Source of the DNA: Hyphodiscus hymeniophilus
Lineage: Eukaryota > Ascomycota > Leotiomycetes > Helotiales > Hyphodiscaceae
DNA: 64,000 nt
NCBI GenBank assembly: GCA_016508695.1
Contig: VNKQ01000008.1
Location: forward strand, 1,798,001 to 1,862,000
Direction of reading: 5' to 3'
Positions within the stretch are counted from its first letter, which is position 1. Each line of letters opens with the position of its first letter. Shown piece after piece: positions 36,514 to 47,760 of this stretch. The position numbers and the translations under genes were made by a program. The notes under the pieces were generated by a model. The model saw only the letters and a program-made list of their open reading frames with translations, had not been told where the DNA came from and ran no database searches.

Positions 36514-39500
36514 GGTGGGCGGACAAGGACGTGAGTTTATTCGACGCGTTCTCGGGCAGGGGCGATGCACGTACACTCGGCTTGTCGCCGGGAAGAATAC
36601 TGTGTTCAAGCGCACATGAAAGAGTGTCGTCGATTGTCTTGATTGATCGTGGAAGGCAGTCGGAAAGCTGAGGTAGTGGTTGTGCAATTGGACAAGTTGC
36701 TGTAAATAAACAATGCGCGTCAATAACCACCGCTAAAAATCGAGTCTCGGCTACTAGCGCAGCCTACCTAGGAAGCCACGCCACCTCTTTCCTAATGCCT
36801 TAGGCAACAACGACTTAGCGCAAATAAAAGGGATAAGTGGATAGGATTAGCGATATCACAGCATTAAATTCAAATGGAAGAAACTATCAGTCATGGAAAT
36901 AGTCGAGATTACCTGCTGACTTGAGGCTACTAGAGGATTCTGCTATGGTGGAGTACGCACAGACTTCACGTTGTCAATCCCAAGCCGAAATACGCCAAAC
37001 GATACCTAGAAAGCTAGAATAGCTTAAAGAGAAATCCACCTCATTCGAAGTTACATTTATACCCTGCTGGGCCCGGATGGCGTACTGCAGAGCGTTCAAG
37101 TTGTGGTGTAGCTCTCAACCTTTGTGACGAGAAATGATTCACTTAGGCATCAAGAACCTTTGGCTTTCAATATTATTCTGTTACCTGTGGACCTTTAGGT
37201 CACTCGAGTAGTTCACAATAAACCTTGTCCAGCCATTATGAGAATGCCAAGAACATATTAGACCACCCACATCCAAGAACTCCTTTGGGCTTTTGGCAGT
37301 TGCGATGGGAGATGGAATCACAATATTTGTACAAGACCAAGTAAACAATGTCGTTTATTCCCCGCCAAAAAAGGGGGAAGACATGGCCCGTGCAACGGTG
37401 GCACTTTTCTGCTCCTGACCACCTCATCGCAACACAAACCTTTACCTTCCCAGATTTCGAGAACTACTTGCGCACCAAGGGTTACATCTCAACGGCTTTG
37501 GCTGCGTATTGTGCAACAGGAACGATTCGCCATGTGGAAAGGATACTTCCGATGATGAGACTGCATTGATCCGCCACTCCCGTCCGGGTGATACCATCTC
37601 AGATGGCTTCAAGAAGGCTCGAAAATACCACAATCGCTTTGTGCTCCACGCGTTCTCCGTACCTGAAACTTCAACGGCTGTCAGGGCTCCCTCCCTTGGT
37701 TTACACGCGGGTCATTGGTATCTCTGTATCACTAAGCTTCCTGATTGAGAAGCTCTTGCAGACGATCAACCGGGTCACAGAAATGCGGATTCGGATTCCA
37801 TAGCCATTGTACTCTATATCAAATCTTCGATGCAGTCGGAGCTGGATAGCTTCCGATATGGGTACCCGAATACATCTCCTTGCGCTGCCTGGACGATGGC
37901 GTATGCAGCTTTTCAGTAGCGCGCCGCAGATTTTGATTGGGAAGCATGCTCTCTTTGTATGAAGAGCTTCGAGTCCGCTGTCGTGACCAACCCAGGGTTA
38001 CTCTTGTAAACTCACTCGGATTCTCGCCCCCTTTCTTCGTTTGTCGACGTGCATAGGCGACAACGTGGTTGGCCTAATAGAAGCGCCCTTTGCCTCATGG
38101 CTTAACGGGAAACTGCAGCCTCTGCTCGATGGCTGTTGCACGTACTGAGGTAACTTTGCTCTGAGAACTTCAGGCTACGACTCGATTTATTCAGCATTAC
38201 ACTACGTCGCGTGCATTGTTGCAGTAATCGAATACTTTTATTTTCAAGTTCTGGATGCCAAAGTCCTCTGAATCTCTCTCTGTTCGTTAGGCTTGCTTCT
38301 CCGATGCTATTTGCTCTATGGCGTTTCTTCAGTCATTCCAAGCCGAGGTGGGTATCAGACACTGCCAGAGCTCCATCCGTGAGCTTTACGAATGTCTTTA
38401 AGATCCATATTCCTGCCGGGCTGAGACTACGGAGACTACCTAAAGCGTCCCGTCACACGCCTGAGTGCATTATGCCGCCACGCTCGTCTATTATTTCAAA
38501 TGGCAGCTGCAGCCCATTGCATAAGCTGCAACCAGAGAACATTCTCCTTCATTTCTCGAAGCTCCGTAGAAGGCCTTTGAACGGCTGGTGGAGGAGATGG
38601 AGGGGAGATGTGACGAGCACGGTTAGAGGCATACAGCTCCTTGATCACCATCAATGGCACACACAATCAATGAATCATTCACGGAAAGGTTGAGACTCAG
38701 ATCCCAAGAACGGTACGAAGAGGGAGCAGTGCTCAGCGCTTGACATTGGCTTGCAGGTGCAAATTTCGATTGACCTACATCACAACAGTTGTCCACGTGC
38801 ATCGAGTCAGGCAATCTGTTTTGAAGCATCATTTCAATTGCGAAGATTTCTTTGTTTGTCTTCAGTGCATGCCAGTCAACCACAATATCCAGTCCGCGAC
38901 TACTGCAGCCTCCCGTCCCCAAGACTCTTCGCCAGCAGGTGTGCCCAGCAGTATTCTCTCCATTTCCAAACAAGCTTCGAGCCCCATCGGCAGTAGCGCG
39001 CTTTTTCTGTTGATGTCAAACTTTTATTCTCAGCCTGGCGAGACACTTTCGCTGTTACTCAGCCGGTTGCTCTGTCCCCCAACGGAAATTCCGATGCTAT
39101 TGAGGTTTAGTGAAACAACCTGCCTCGATCTCGCCTGCAATGCGGATGCACGTTTGACTGATGGATGAGTTGCTCAATGGCGGCGGACACGGGATCGGAG
39201 AATCTTCTCAGAAGCTTTGGAAAGGTCGTTTGTGTTGAGATCCCATACCTTCGGAACTTATCTCCTTAGAGTCTTCACTTCGCACAAAATAGAAGTCATA
39301 AGATCCGTCATCTTCTCAAGCCCCTGGAGATTAAAGACTCAGGATTTGTTTTTCCAAGGAACCACATACTGTGTGGTGATCTCGCCCTCGATTTCAAATA
39401 GGCGGTGGACGTGCAAACGGACACTCAAGCTACCCCAGGCCAGTTCCCAGACACAGCCAACAAAGAGTTTCCACACCGAGAACGTTGACGCTGGTCAGAG

Positions 39501-39782
39501 ACATCCCCAGTACAGACTTGGACTGCAGGAGCCTGCACCGCTAGTTTTCAACGAAATACGGATTCCCAAGTTCGTTGTCGACCCTTCCTTGATAAAGCCT
39601 CTCAACGGTCAATTCTTGAAATCCGTTTGCCTTGCAAAACACTGGTTCCTTGCTTCGCTGTACAGACATATTCTATCCTTGGGTCTTTAATCCCTATCAC
39701 TTTCCGTTCGTCGTCCCAGAGAAGCGTTCCCATCTTTCCGTTCTAAAGCCCAATTCTATCGGACCCTCCAATACCGCCCACT
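36514..39782. other. long divergent intergenic region TOP2 / APSES factor
   Basis: 3.3 kb. Only short ORFs without recognisable content occur. The last about 150 bp before 39783 are strongly C/T-rich (core promoter or leader). A long upstream region suits a regulatory gene such as the APSES factor. Confidence 0.5.
36544..36549. promoter_or_regulatory. ACGCGT (MCB-like) element upstream of TOP2
   Basis: The palindromic MluI cell-cycle box ACGCGT lies about 31-36 bp upstream of the TOP2 start codon. MBF-type control of TOP2 would fit its S/G2 expression, but a single hexamer in a leader is weak evidence. Confidence 0.25.
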
Positions 39783-41363
39783 ATGCTCTCCGTAGCATCA
39801 CTCCTCAACCCTGTCAAGCCAGAAATGCGAGGCACACCGCAACCAACAAATTCCTCGCCGTCGCTCATGTCACCTTCTCATGGGAGTCCAATGTTGTCTT
39901 CGACTTCAATCAAGAAGCAGAAGATGACTAAGGACGGTGCGGTTTTCGCAAAGGGTAGGGTTAAGGGCGAGGTTAGATTCGCTCCGTTTGAACAATTTGA
40001 CGCGGGAACCACTCGCGAGGTCCAGAGATTCGAAGTCTACCCGCTTGGGAAGATCCAGGAATACTCTCGTCACATCCCCTACAACAGTGAGAAGAAGAAT
40101 TTCTTGGAGAAGACGGGTCGTGAAAGCTTTGAGGGTAATTTACTTCGTTTACAGCTAATAGTCATCCTCGCTGATTTCGATTGTAGTCTTTCAATACATC
40201 TTCAAGGTCCCTGGAGACGACAAGGATTATACCGTGATGTGGGACTACAACGTCGGACTCGTTCGCATCACTCCCTTCTTCAAGTGTTGTAAATACTCGA
40301 AGGTCAGCACCTCAGCTCTTGCTGTTAAATTATTCGCTGACATCTGCTAGACCACACCAGCCAAGATGCTAAACTTGAATCCTGGTCTCAAAGAGATCAC
40401 GCACAGCATCACAGGCGGGGCTCTGGCAGCACAAGGTAAACACCCCCGATTTCAAATCATCAACGAGATTTCCAACTCAGACACAGGATACTGGATGCCC
40501 TACTCCTGCGCCCTCGCCGTTTGCACAACATTTTGCTCACACATAGCCGGCGCTCTGATCCCCATCTTCGGGCCCTCATTTCCATCCCAATGCGTGCCCC
40601 CGAAGCCCCCGAGCACGGCAGGATGATAATCGATCCCTCTATCGTCGCACAAGCCACGGCCGAAGCCGAGGCATTCAGAGTCCAGTACACTTCATTCACT
40701 CCCAAGTCCACTCCTCGCGGTTCATACTCCCCTCAGGCGGGCAAGATCGACAGCTTCGACAACATGAGCATGCGGACCACGCCACCATCCTCCCTCAGCC
40801 GTCGCCTGCGACTGAAGCGTACGCGCGGTGGCGACAATCCGTACGGTACGCCGACCGACACGGATATGGAGAACGGAAGCGAGACGAGCAGCGCGGACGG
40901 GTACTTCTGCTCGCCCGGCACACCAAGCACGCTGAGTCGGCAGCACAGCTGGGGACCGCGGAACATCATGTCCCATTCCGCCAACTCGTCAATCAACATC
41001 TCGCCGGTCAAGGGCCCGAATCCGTGGCTTAGCGCCATCCCACGTTCCACGGGCCTGGTGGACATCCCCATGACTGGCACGTGGCGGGGAAAGAGGTGTG
41101 CTGAGGAGACGGACGCAGACGACGAGTACGACGGGGACGAGGGCACGGATGACAAGAAGAGCCTTGATGTTGACAAAGGAAATGATCGGGAGATGGAGGA
41201 CGTGGGTGCTATTGGTGGAGCGGAGAAGAAGGCTGCGTTTCTGCTGATGAACTTGAGTGTCAAGGATGGCGAGAGTTGTACTGAGAGTGCGAGGGCGGTA
41301 GCAGATCAGGAGGATCAGTTGGAAGGTCCGAGAGTCAAGAGACGGAGAGCTACTTCTATGTAA
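39783..41363 (+). CDS. APSES-domain transcription factor, Xbp1-like (apparent 1-base frameshift)
   Basis: The exons are 39783-40134, 40187-40302, 40351-40435 and 40487-41363. The start is MLSVASLLNPVKPEM, the usual N-terminus of Xbp1-like factors. The APSES/KilA-N DNA-binding domain spans about residues 55-240 (GRVKGEVRFAPFEQFDAGT, FEVYPLGKIQEYSRHIPYNS, TVMWDYNVGLVRITPFFKCC, YWMPYSCALAVCTTFCSHIAG). The frame breaks at a C5 run (40597-40601, or the next C5 run at 40606-40610). Before it the frame stops at 40626; after it the frame encodes about 250 more residues ending at 41363. One missing C explains both. The tail has S/T-P sites, an acidic block and a basic KRRRA end. Related factors repress growth and G1 genes. 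Confidence 0.85.
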
Positions 41364-41806
41364 GCGTCGTCGATGCGGATGGATCAATGTGTTAGGTTTA
41401 GCATGGAGTTCTCGACTCGGTTGGAAAGGTCAGGTCTTTGGATGCGGTGAGATGGATGTAGACGTATGTAGACTGGCAGTGCGGGCATGTTGGGATTTTG
41501 TCGATTTGTTTCTATTCCAGTTGTGGATGACTTGGCCATCTTGGTGGCAGCTGTAATAATAGTTCTAGTTGCAATACAGTGAATCGTCTTCCGTATCGGC
41601 ATGATCCGTGTAAAGTGTTTGGGCATTGAAGCCCACCATCACTGCTCTCACAACGGGCTGACCGTTGTGGGGTGAGCTTCCACCGACTCAATAGCACTGA
41701 CCAGCGACTGCGTTTTTCACAGCTTCGACTACGCCGACTTTCCAGCCATGCTTTTCGAGCCTACTGCCACTGATAGGATAAAATTTTTGATCGGCTTCAC
41801 TGAAGC
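41364..41806. other. convergent intergenic region
   Basis: 443 bp between two 3' ends. Nothing recognisable. Confidence 0.6.
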
Positions 41807-43060
41807 TCACGCTGGCTTTCCCGCAGCTCTTTTCTTCTTGTGTTCCTGGACCCACTCCGCAGCCTTGCTTTGGGGCACTATAAACATCCTCACCACTTCG
41901 TCAACCACCTCGATATTTCCCGCACTCAACACCTTCAGCAGCGATACCTTTCTTCCGACTTTGACCAATCCTCCGGTAGTAGTCTCCATATAACAGTCGA
42001 TGCCGTTCATAGTATATTCCTTCTTCCTATCCCACGGAAGAGGAAAAATGTAGTCCAAATGGTCTCCAAGTACATCCGTTTCGTTAAAGCTCTTGACGAA
42101 ATCCGATTCCAGATGCAAAGGATAGAGCAATACCGCAGGGAAGCTGAGGGTTGAAGTAGGGTCAACAGGATCAGGAACCAGCTGAATCTTCGCATCCTCC
42201 ATCTCAGGAGGTTGGGCCGTCTTCCTTGTCTTGATACCCCTCGCTTTCAGCGCAGCTCTCAAGGTGGTATTTTCCTGTCTCCGTCTCGTCTCCCGTTCCA
42301 ATTCCTTTCTCTTCTTCGCTGTCACCGCCTCATTCTTCTTGATGATTTCCTGTGCCACGCCTTGAAGCGCCTTATTATCAGGATCTACAGCCAAACCCCT
42401 TGCACACGCATCATCCGCCTCGAGAACCTTTCCTAGCGCCAGAAGCGCCTTCGCAGATCTATAGAACGCCTTGACATTCCTCCCATTCATCCTCAACGCG
42501 CTCGCACAATCCTGCGTACAGCTCCTGTAATTCTTGAGCTCCAGATGACACGCCGCCCGGTTGACCAGGCACGCTTCCAGTATGGCAATCTCCCGCTTGA
42601 TCTCGTCGTCATCGGCTTCCGTTTTCTCGCCGGCTTGTCGTTTCCGCACCTCCAGCAAGAGAACCTGTATAGCCTTCCCGTAAAACTCCTTTGCATCCTT
42701 CCATCCCCTCTCCTTGAAACTCTCGTTCCCGCGCTCCTTGAAACCTTGTGCAACTTCTGCGGGCGCGCCTTCGTAGGCCAGGGCTTTAAAGGCCTCGAGC
42801 TCGTCGTTCTCCTCTAGATCCGTCATGAACAGTGGATGTTTGTTCAAATCTTTCAGAATCTCCTCGCCAGACTTGCCTTTCATGGCTGCCAGTCCGGGAG
42901 GTAGGGAGGGTGTTGTGCCATCTTGGGTAGCTGGGGCTTTCGAGGAGGCATAGTTCATTGCTTGGGTAAGGAGGTCGGGCCCTGGAACCGGCTCGATGGC
43001 ATGTGGAGGCTCGGAGACCTTGATGGACGCCAAATCGTCCGTTATCTCTTCGATTTTCAT
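41807..43060 (-). CDS. CNS1: Hsp90 cochaperone Cns1/TTC4-like TPR protein
   Basis: Intronless. It has 417 residues from ATG 43060 (MKIEEI); an upstream in-frame ATG at 43105 would add 15 residues and is less family-like. The leader contains LNKHPLFMTDLEENDELEAFKAL, typical of TTC4. Three TPRs follow (about 95-220): FKERGNESFKERGWKDAKEFYGKAI, LVNRAACHLELKNYRSCTQDC and VKAFYRSAKALLALGKVLEADDAC. They form the carboxylate clamp for the Hsp90/Hsp70 EEVD tail. A charged coiled coil (KKRKELERETRRRQENTTL) and the C-terminal Cns1/wheel domain with FPLPWDRKKEYT end the protein. It acts in cytosolic Hsp90 cycling and translation-factor folding. Confidence 0.93.
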   Translation of the reverse strand: MKIEEITDDLASIKVSEPPHAIEPVPGPDLLTQAMNYASSKAPATQDGTTPSLPPGLAAMKGKSGEEILKDLNKHPLFMTDLEENDELEAFKALAYEGAPAEVAQGFKERGNESFKERGWKDAKEFYGKAIQVLLLEVRKRQAGEKTEADDDEIKREIAILEACLVNRAACHLELKNYRSCTQDCASALRMNGRNVKAFYRSAKALLALGKVLEADDACARGLAVDPDNKALQGVAQEIIKKNEAVTAKKRKELERETRRRQENTTLRAALKARGIKTRKTAQPPEMEDAKIQLVPDPVDPTSTLSFPAVLLYPLHLESDFVKSFNETDVLGDHLDYIFPLPWDRKKEYTMNGIDCYMETTTGGLVKVGRKVSLLKVLSAGNIEVVDEVVRMFIVPQSKAAEWVQEHKKKRAAGKPA

Positions 43061-43493
43061 TATGGCGGTTTGGTAGGAGAGGTGGGAGAGATATTGCATT
43101 TGCATATTTTGGACTCCCCTCCTCTTTTTTCATGCAGGTCGTGTGGCTGATGTATGCTGCCCCGTGTGGCGGTGCAAGAGGTGGGGGAATGGAGGGGCAG
43201 ATCAAATCGACCCCTCATATCACGATAAAGGCGAGAGCTTAGAAATCAATAATAACACGCAATCCCACTGCTCAATCACCTGCTCGTGCGTTGGTGTGAA
43301 GCATCGGCATCGGCATCTGTGCAACCGCCGGATCCGTAGATATAAGATTCTTAGTGTTCCCCTCGAGCTCTTGATCTTCGTCCTCTTCTCTCTTCCAATA
43401 TCAACCTCCTCACCTGTTTGCGAATTGCCTCTCGTTACCAATCCAGGCCAAAGTAGAAATCCAATACCAAAGCGAAACACTAAAGCTCTCAAG
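43061..43493. other. divergent promoter CNS1 / GST
   Basis: 433 bp shared by two outward-facing genes. No gene was seen, and no specific site was called. Confidence 0.6.
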
Positions 43494-44277
43494 ATGGGCT
43501 CAGTTGGAACTCCTCCAAAGATCACCCTCTACACCTCCCATTCCTGCCCATGGGCCCACCGCTCTCAAATCGCTCTCCGTGAGCTCGGTCTCGAATTCGA
43601 GACAGTTATCGTTGATCTGGGTGTCCCACGCACGCCCGAGTATCTTGCAATCAATCCTCGCGGCCTGGTCCCAGCCTTAGACTACAACGGAACCGTTCTC
43701 ACTGAATCAGCAATCGTTTCGCAGTTTCTCGTCGACTCACATCCATCCCACCTCGAGAAGACAAGCTTTGAGGAAGGAGGGCCTTTGCAGCGAGCTAGGA
43801 TCAATTTCTTCGTTGACACTTACTTCAATAAGGTCAACAGCTTGTTCTTTGGAGTATTGAAGGCGAGTGGAGAGGCCAAGGAGAAGGAGGCTGGTACCAT
43901 TGTTGATGTGATTGCCAAGGAGATTGAGCCATTGCTGCAGGATGCAGCTCCTTTCTTTGGAGGTTCCAATCGATTGACTCTAGCAGAGGTAATAATTCAC
44001 CCCTCCCCGACCTAAATCAGCTGTTTCGATAAAATGGAGAAGTCCTAACTCTAATCAGGTCCAAACCGGGTCTTTCCTGCTCCGACTTTTGAGCTTCCCC
44101 AAATACGATGGTCTCCTTCCCAAAAGCATTCTGACGGGTCTCGAAGCCAAAGCTCCGGCCTTCTGGAAATGGGCCAATGCGGTCACTCAAGAGAAGAGTG
44201 TCACGTATATCTGGAACGAGAAGAATGTTGCAGAGAGAACCCTGGAAAGAGTTGCGAAGCTGAATGCTGCTAAGTGA
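43494..44277 (+). CDS. Glutathione S-transferase (omega-like)
   Basis: The exons are 43494-43988 and 44059-44277, giving 237 residues. The N-terminal thioredoxin fold has KITLYTSHSCPWAHR with a probable catalytic Cys near residue 18, as in omega-type fungal GSTs. NPRGLVPALDYNG carries the cis-proline, and LTESAIVSQFL is the glutathione gamma-Glu contact. The helical C-domain follows (FFVDTYFNKVNSLFF, GGSNRLTLAEVQTGSFLLR). It transfers or reduces glutathione adducts in detoxification or redox balance. The start has a good context (AAGATGG). Confidence 0.92.
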
Positions 44278-45424
44278 TGGTCCACTGTCTACCTTATGAA
44301 GGAACGAAGCTCTGATGAGTATAGGCTTTGATAGTTCTTGAAATCCAAAGAAAGTCTTTGTACTGATCTCCTGATCCCCGGATCACCCGCTTGATATCCC
44401 ACTTTGTTTGATGATATGTTCTCTTGCAAGCTATTTTAGCAGCCGAGTCACCCGCCTATGCGTGTACTTCAAGACGCCCAGATGAAAGACAAAGTGGATT
44501 GTGAACCAAGTTTCATACAACTCTAGTCCTTGGTACCATCGTTTGACATTAACATCGATACCATGATTATGTCAATGAGGCCATGTTCGCGAAGGGCATT
44601 CCTCACATCGTCCAGAAAGGCGTACAGCAAAACTGGAGAGGTCGTCCTCGTAACTTTATATGATCTCTTCCCGTGTAATTCCACTGGAATTCATTTTGTC
44701 CTACGCAAATCCTAGTAAACCTACTTAAAGATAGTAGGAATTCAATATTGGAGTGTTGTGCAGAAGGTTACAATATTCTGATTCCTCTTTGCGTATTTAT
44801 CAATTGGTTGTTGAGCCAGCCTACAGCCTCGACAGGAATGGCTCACCAGACTTCCGTGCTTGGGGGTTGTGGGCTCGAGCGAGGGTGTGAAGGGAGCTGG
44901 AGTGGGAAGTTATGCTTGAGCATCATACTTGCCATCATAGCAAGTTGAACCAGGGGATTGAGAGGAGGGGGAGATTGAGGAGCTATTGAAGTGATTTCAG
45001 CTAGCTTAGAAGGGCTTTAGCAAAAGAATATCTGATAAACTGAAGATGCTTGAAGTGGCTTGGTAGGTACGGCTGTAGAATCCAGGTATGAATACATGAA
45101 TGATGAACATGAAATTACATATCAATCTATTCTCCAGTTGAATTATACGAGGTTAATAATTAAGCACAGATCAGGGAGGAAAATAGACACAGTTAACTCA
45201 AGATTAGGTCCACAAAAACACATCTAAGAGTATGGCTTTGAAGCCGAGAAATAAGAAGTAACGTCTTTGACTCTTTGATGCCCTTTATTGGAGAAACCTT
45301 GCAGGCTAGATGACAACCCCATTCCATTCATATTCCCACTCGCTATGCCCACTCGCTATGCAGCATAATTTAACCCAGAAATACAGTCTCGTTTCCAACC
45401 ACAGCAGTATCATTACGTGAACCC
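44278..45424. other. convergent intergenic region
   Basis: 1.15 kb with no gene. It contains a 13-bp head-to-tail duplication (CCCACTCGCTATG twice, 45335-45360). Confidence 0.55.
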
Positions 45425-46802
45425 CTACTCCCAGGCTGGATCCGTGACTGCGAGGCCGCGCTCCGCATTACGAACAATACCGTATGCAGTGAGGCCACCG
45501 ACGCTTCGACGACGGTCCCCACCTGAAACCTCAATGGGACTCCGCATAGGCAAGTAAGTGCTTACACGTCGGGTTGGCGTACTCGGATTGATCGGTTCCT
45601 GCAACACTCCGCTAGCAACACGATCATCCGCAGTACCTGGTGCTTCTCCCTCGATACGATTTTCACCACTGCTCTGACGCTTCTTGAGGAGCCGAAAGCC
45701 AAGTCGACGTCCTTGCTTATCTGATCCTTCAACAGCGTCTTCTGCTTTGCCCTTGCCATTCGCGTCTTCGATAAATTTCACCTTCTCCGCGACTTGAGAG
45801 TAGAAACCGTCTGGTCGTTGCTTGGGAAGGTAGATATCTACTCGACGACGGGACAGAAAGAAGAAGGGATCCTTTGCTTTGCCATCCTTGAGAACGGGTT
45901 CTTGCTTGGTATTAGTAGCTTGGAAGCTTTTGTTTTCCTCGATGATAGTGGCGGCATCGGACTTCTTGTCGTTGTCGTCTGCATCTTGATGTTCGGCAAC
46001 GTGATCTTTCATAAATGTGACCTCGTCTTTGTGATCTATCATCTCGACGGCATCCTCGACGTTCTTCCCGAACATCTCCGCCACCTCTTGTCCAGCGGCT
46101 TTGATATCGATGTCCTCATGGACCTCCTCAACACTCTTCTCTTTCACCTCAAAGACATCGTCTCCTCCGACTGTGATATCGAACTTTCCGGTTCCTATGG
46201 CACCATCTGCGGAAGAGGCTTTCTCAGCGAAATCTTCTTCTCCATCCTTGATCGCAGCATTCTCCTTATCTGCATTCGGAACCATGGCCATCTCAGCGAT
46301 TTCAATATTAGTCGACTTGTCCTCTTCTCCATCCTTAGCAAGATCCTGCTCTATAGCCTTGCCCAAATTCGGAACAGTAATCTCTTCCTGGCACATACCT
46401 TCCGTGTCAGTTGTGGTAATCTCCTCAGTGCTGTCTGCCTTCGACAATTCCTTGCTCGTACTTGGCTGTTCTGCAAATGTAACATGTTTCTTTGTACCTG
46501 TACCTGTCTTCGCATTCTCGCCGGAAACCTTAGTCTCGTCTTGACCATTGGTAGTGCTTAAAGGTTTGCCCGTAGCATTTCCTTGCTTGGTAGGGCTCTG
46601 CTCATTGGATGTGATTGTGGTGATAGTCTTCGCGGTCTGGTTGCTGTCGTTTGCGGCTTCGAAAGTAACGGTCACCTTGGTCGCAACATGGATCACCATT
46701 TGCGGGTACACTCTGACAGCTTTTGGGTCTGTTGGTCAGCCTCTGTAGCATGTTCTCAAGGAAAACCCGGCTTTATGGCTTACCAATGTGCTCCAATGCC
46801 AT
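45425..46802 (-). CDS. Acidic low-complexity protein of unknown function
   Basis: The model has exons 46784-46802 (19 bp, MALEHI) and 45425-46719, joined by a 64-bp intron (GTAAGC to AAAAG), giving 437 residues. Starting inside the large exon is possible. No known domain was found. The first about 290 residues are rich in E, D, K and T and probably disordered (KKHVTFAEQPSTSKELSK near 75-95). The C-terminal part is basic and has two similar motifs, RRRVDIYLPKQRP and TRRVSTYLPMRSP, about 85 residues apart. There is no signal peptide or membrane segment. Confidence 0.65.
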
Positions 46803-47760
46803 AATTCTTGCATGATAGTGTAGCTCGTACGGAGCCTGTAGCAGACGTAAAGCGTAGGAATCCATCTTTGCCCACATTAGCAAATCTTATCTGATCTGTT
46901 GAATAGCAATCCGAGTTAGTAGAATGTAGAATGTCATAGCATGAGAGACCAATAACTGAAAACTCCGCTCCCTTCATAAAAGTGAGAAGATGGGGGAGCA
47001 TGGGGGAGCATAGAAAGAAAATGAGAGTCTCTCTCGACAACTTGTCTTGAAAATGGTGAATAATCTCGGAGGGAAAATAAAGCATTTGATGACGCAGTAA
47101 CAGCCTTTATAGCGATGATTTCAACCTCATACAAAGGTTGCAACTTCTCGAAGATACTGGTGTTCTTCCATGAAGGTCTGACATTGAAGATCACTCTTTG
47201 TAGTGACGGCTTTCAAAGCTTCTTCCAAAACAATATAACTCTGAAAGAAAGGATCAGATTACTCACTGAGTAGAACGTAGACTGACGAGCCCCTGAATGG
47301 TGGTCAAAGCGCGGCGTTGTATGATTTGTTGATAGGCGACACTTCGGGATGTGAGTAGTAGGTTGTAGACGTTTGGGCTCTGCGCGAGCATGTGACTCGG
47401 CAAAGTGAGAGAATACAAGTGATCGACTGTGAAGTCTCTCCAATCAGGAGCTCAAAGAGCCCAGTTTCCTCTCGAAAATACCTTGAGTGTGGCGGCGAAT
47501 CCCTTGCCCGTTGACTCGTGACCTCGCTAAGCATATTTTTGAAGTTGTTGATTTCCTTCTACTCGCGATCGTAGCCTCTTCCTCACCTCAACCACGACAA
47601 CACCGACTTGAGCATCGGCATAGCTGACGTGCTTCGAGTACTTATCTATTGAAGTCAAGCCCTTTGCTCATTTGCACCAGCCTCGATTCTACGTCTTTGA
47701 AAATCCCAAACCACTGCTCCAGCAGCTACTCCAATTCTGTAACACTCTTAACCGTTCGCC
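46803..47760. other. divergent intergenic region
   Basis: 960 bp. Short ORFs are present on both strands (for example minus 46934-47194 and 47304-47534), but none is recognisable. The region serves as the promoter for genes on both sides. Confidence 0.45.

Noticed and set aside
40597..40610. Programmed -1 ribosomal frameshift in the APSES gene as the main explanation
   Set aside because: The site is a plain C run, no stable downstream stem was recognised, and I know of no relative that uses one. A real or technical 1-base deletion is simpler.
45335..45360. 13-bp tandem duplication as a target-site or regulatory repeat
   Set aside because: It is a single short head-to-tail copy in a 3' intergenic region with nothing between the copies. 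Replication slippage suffices.
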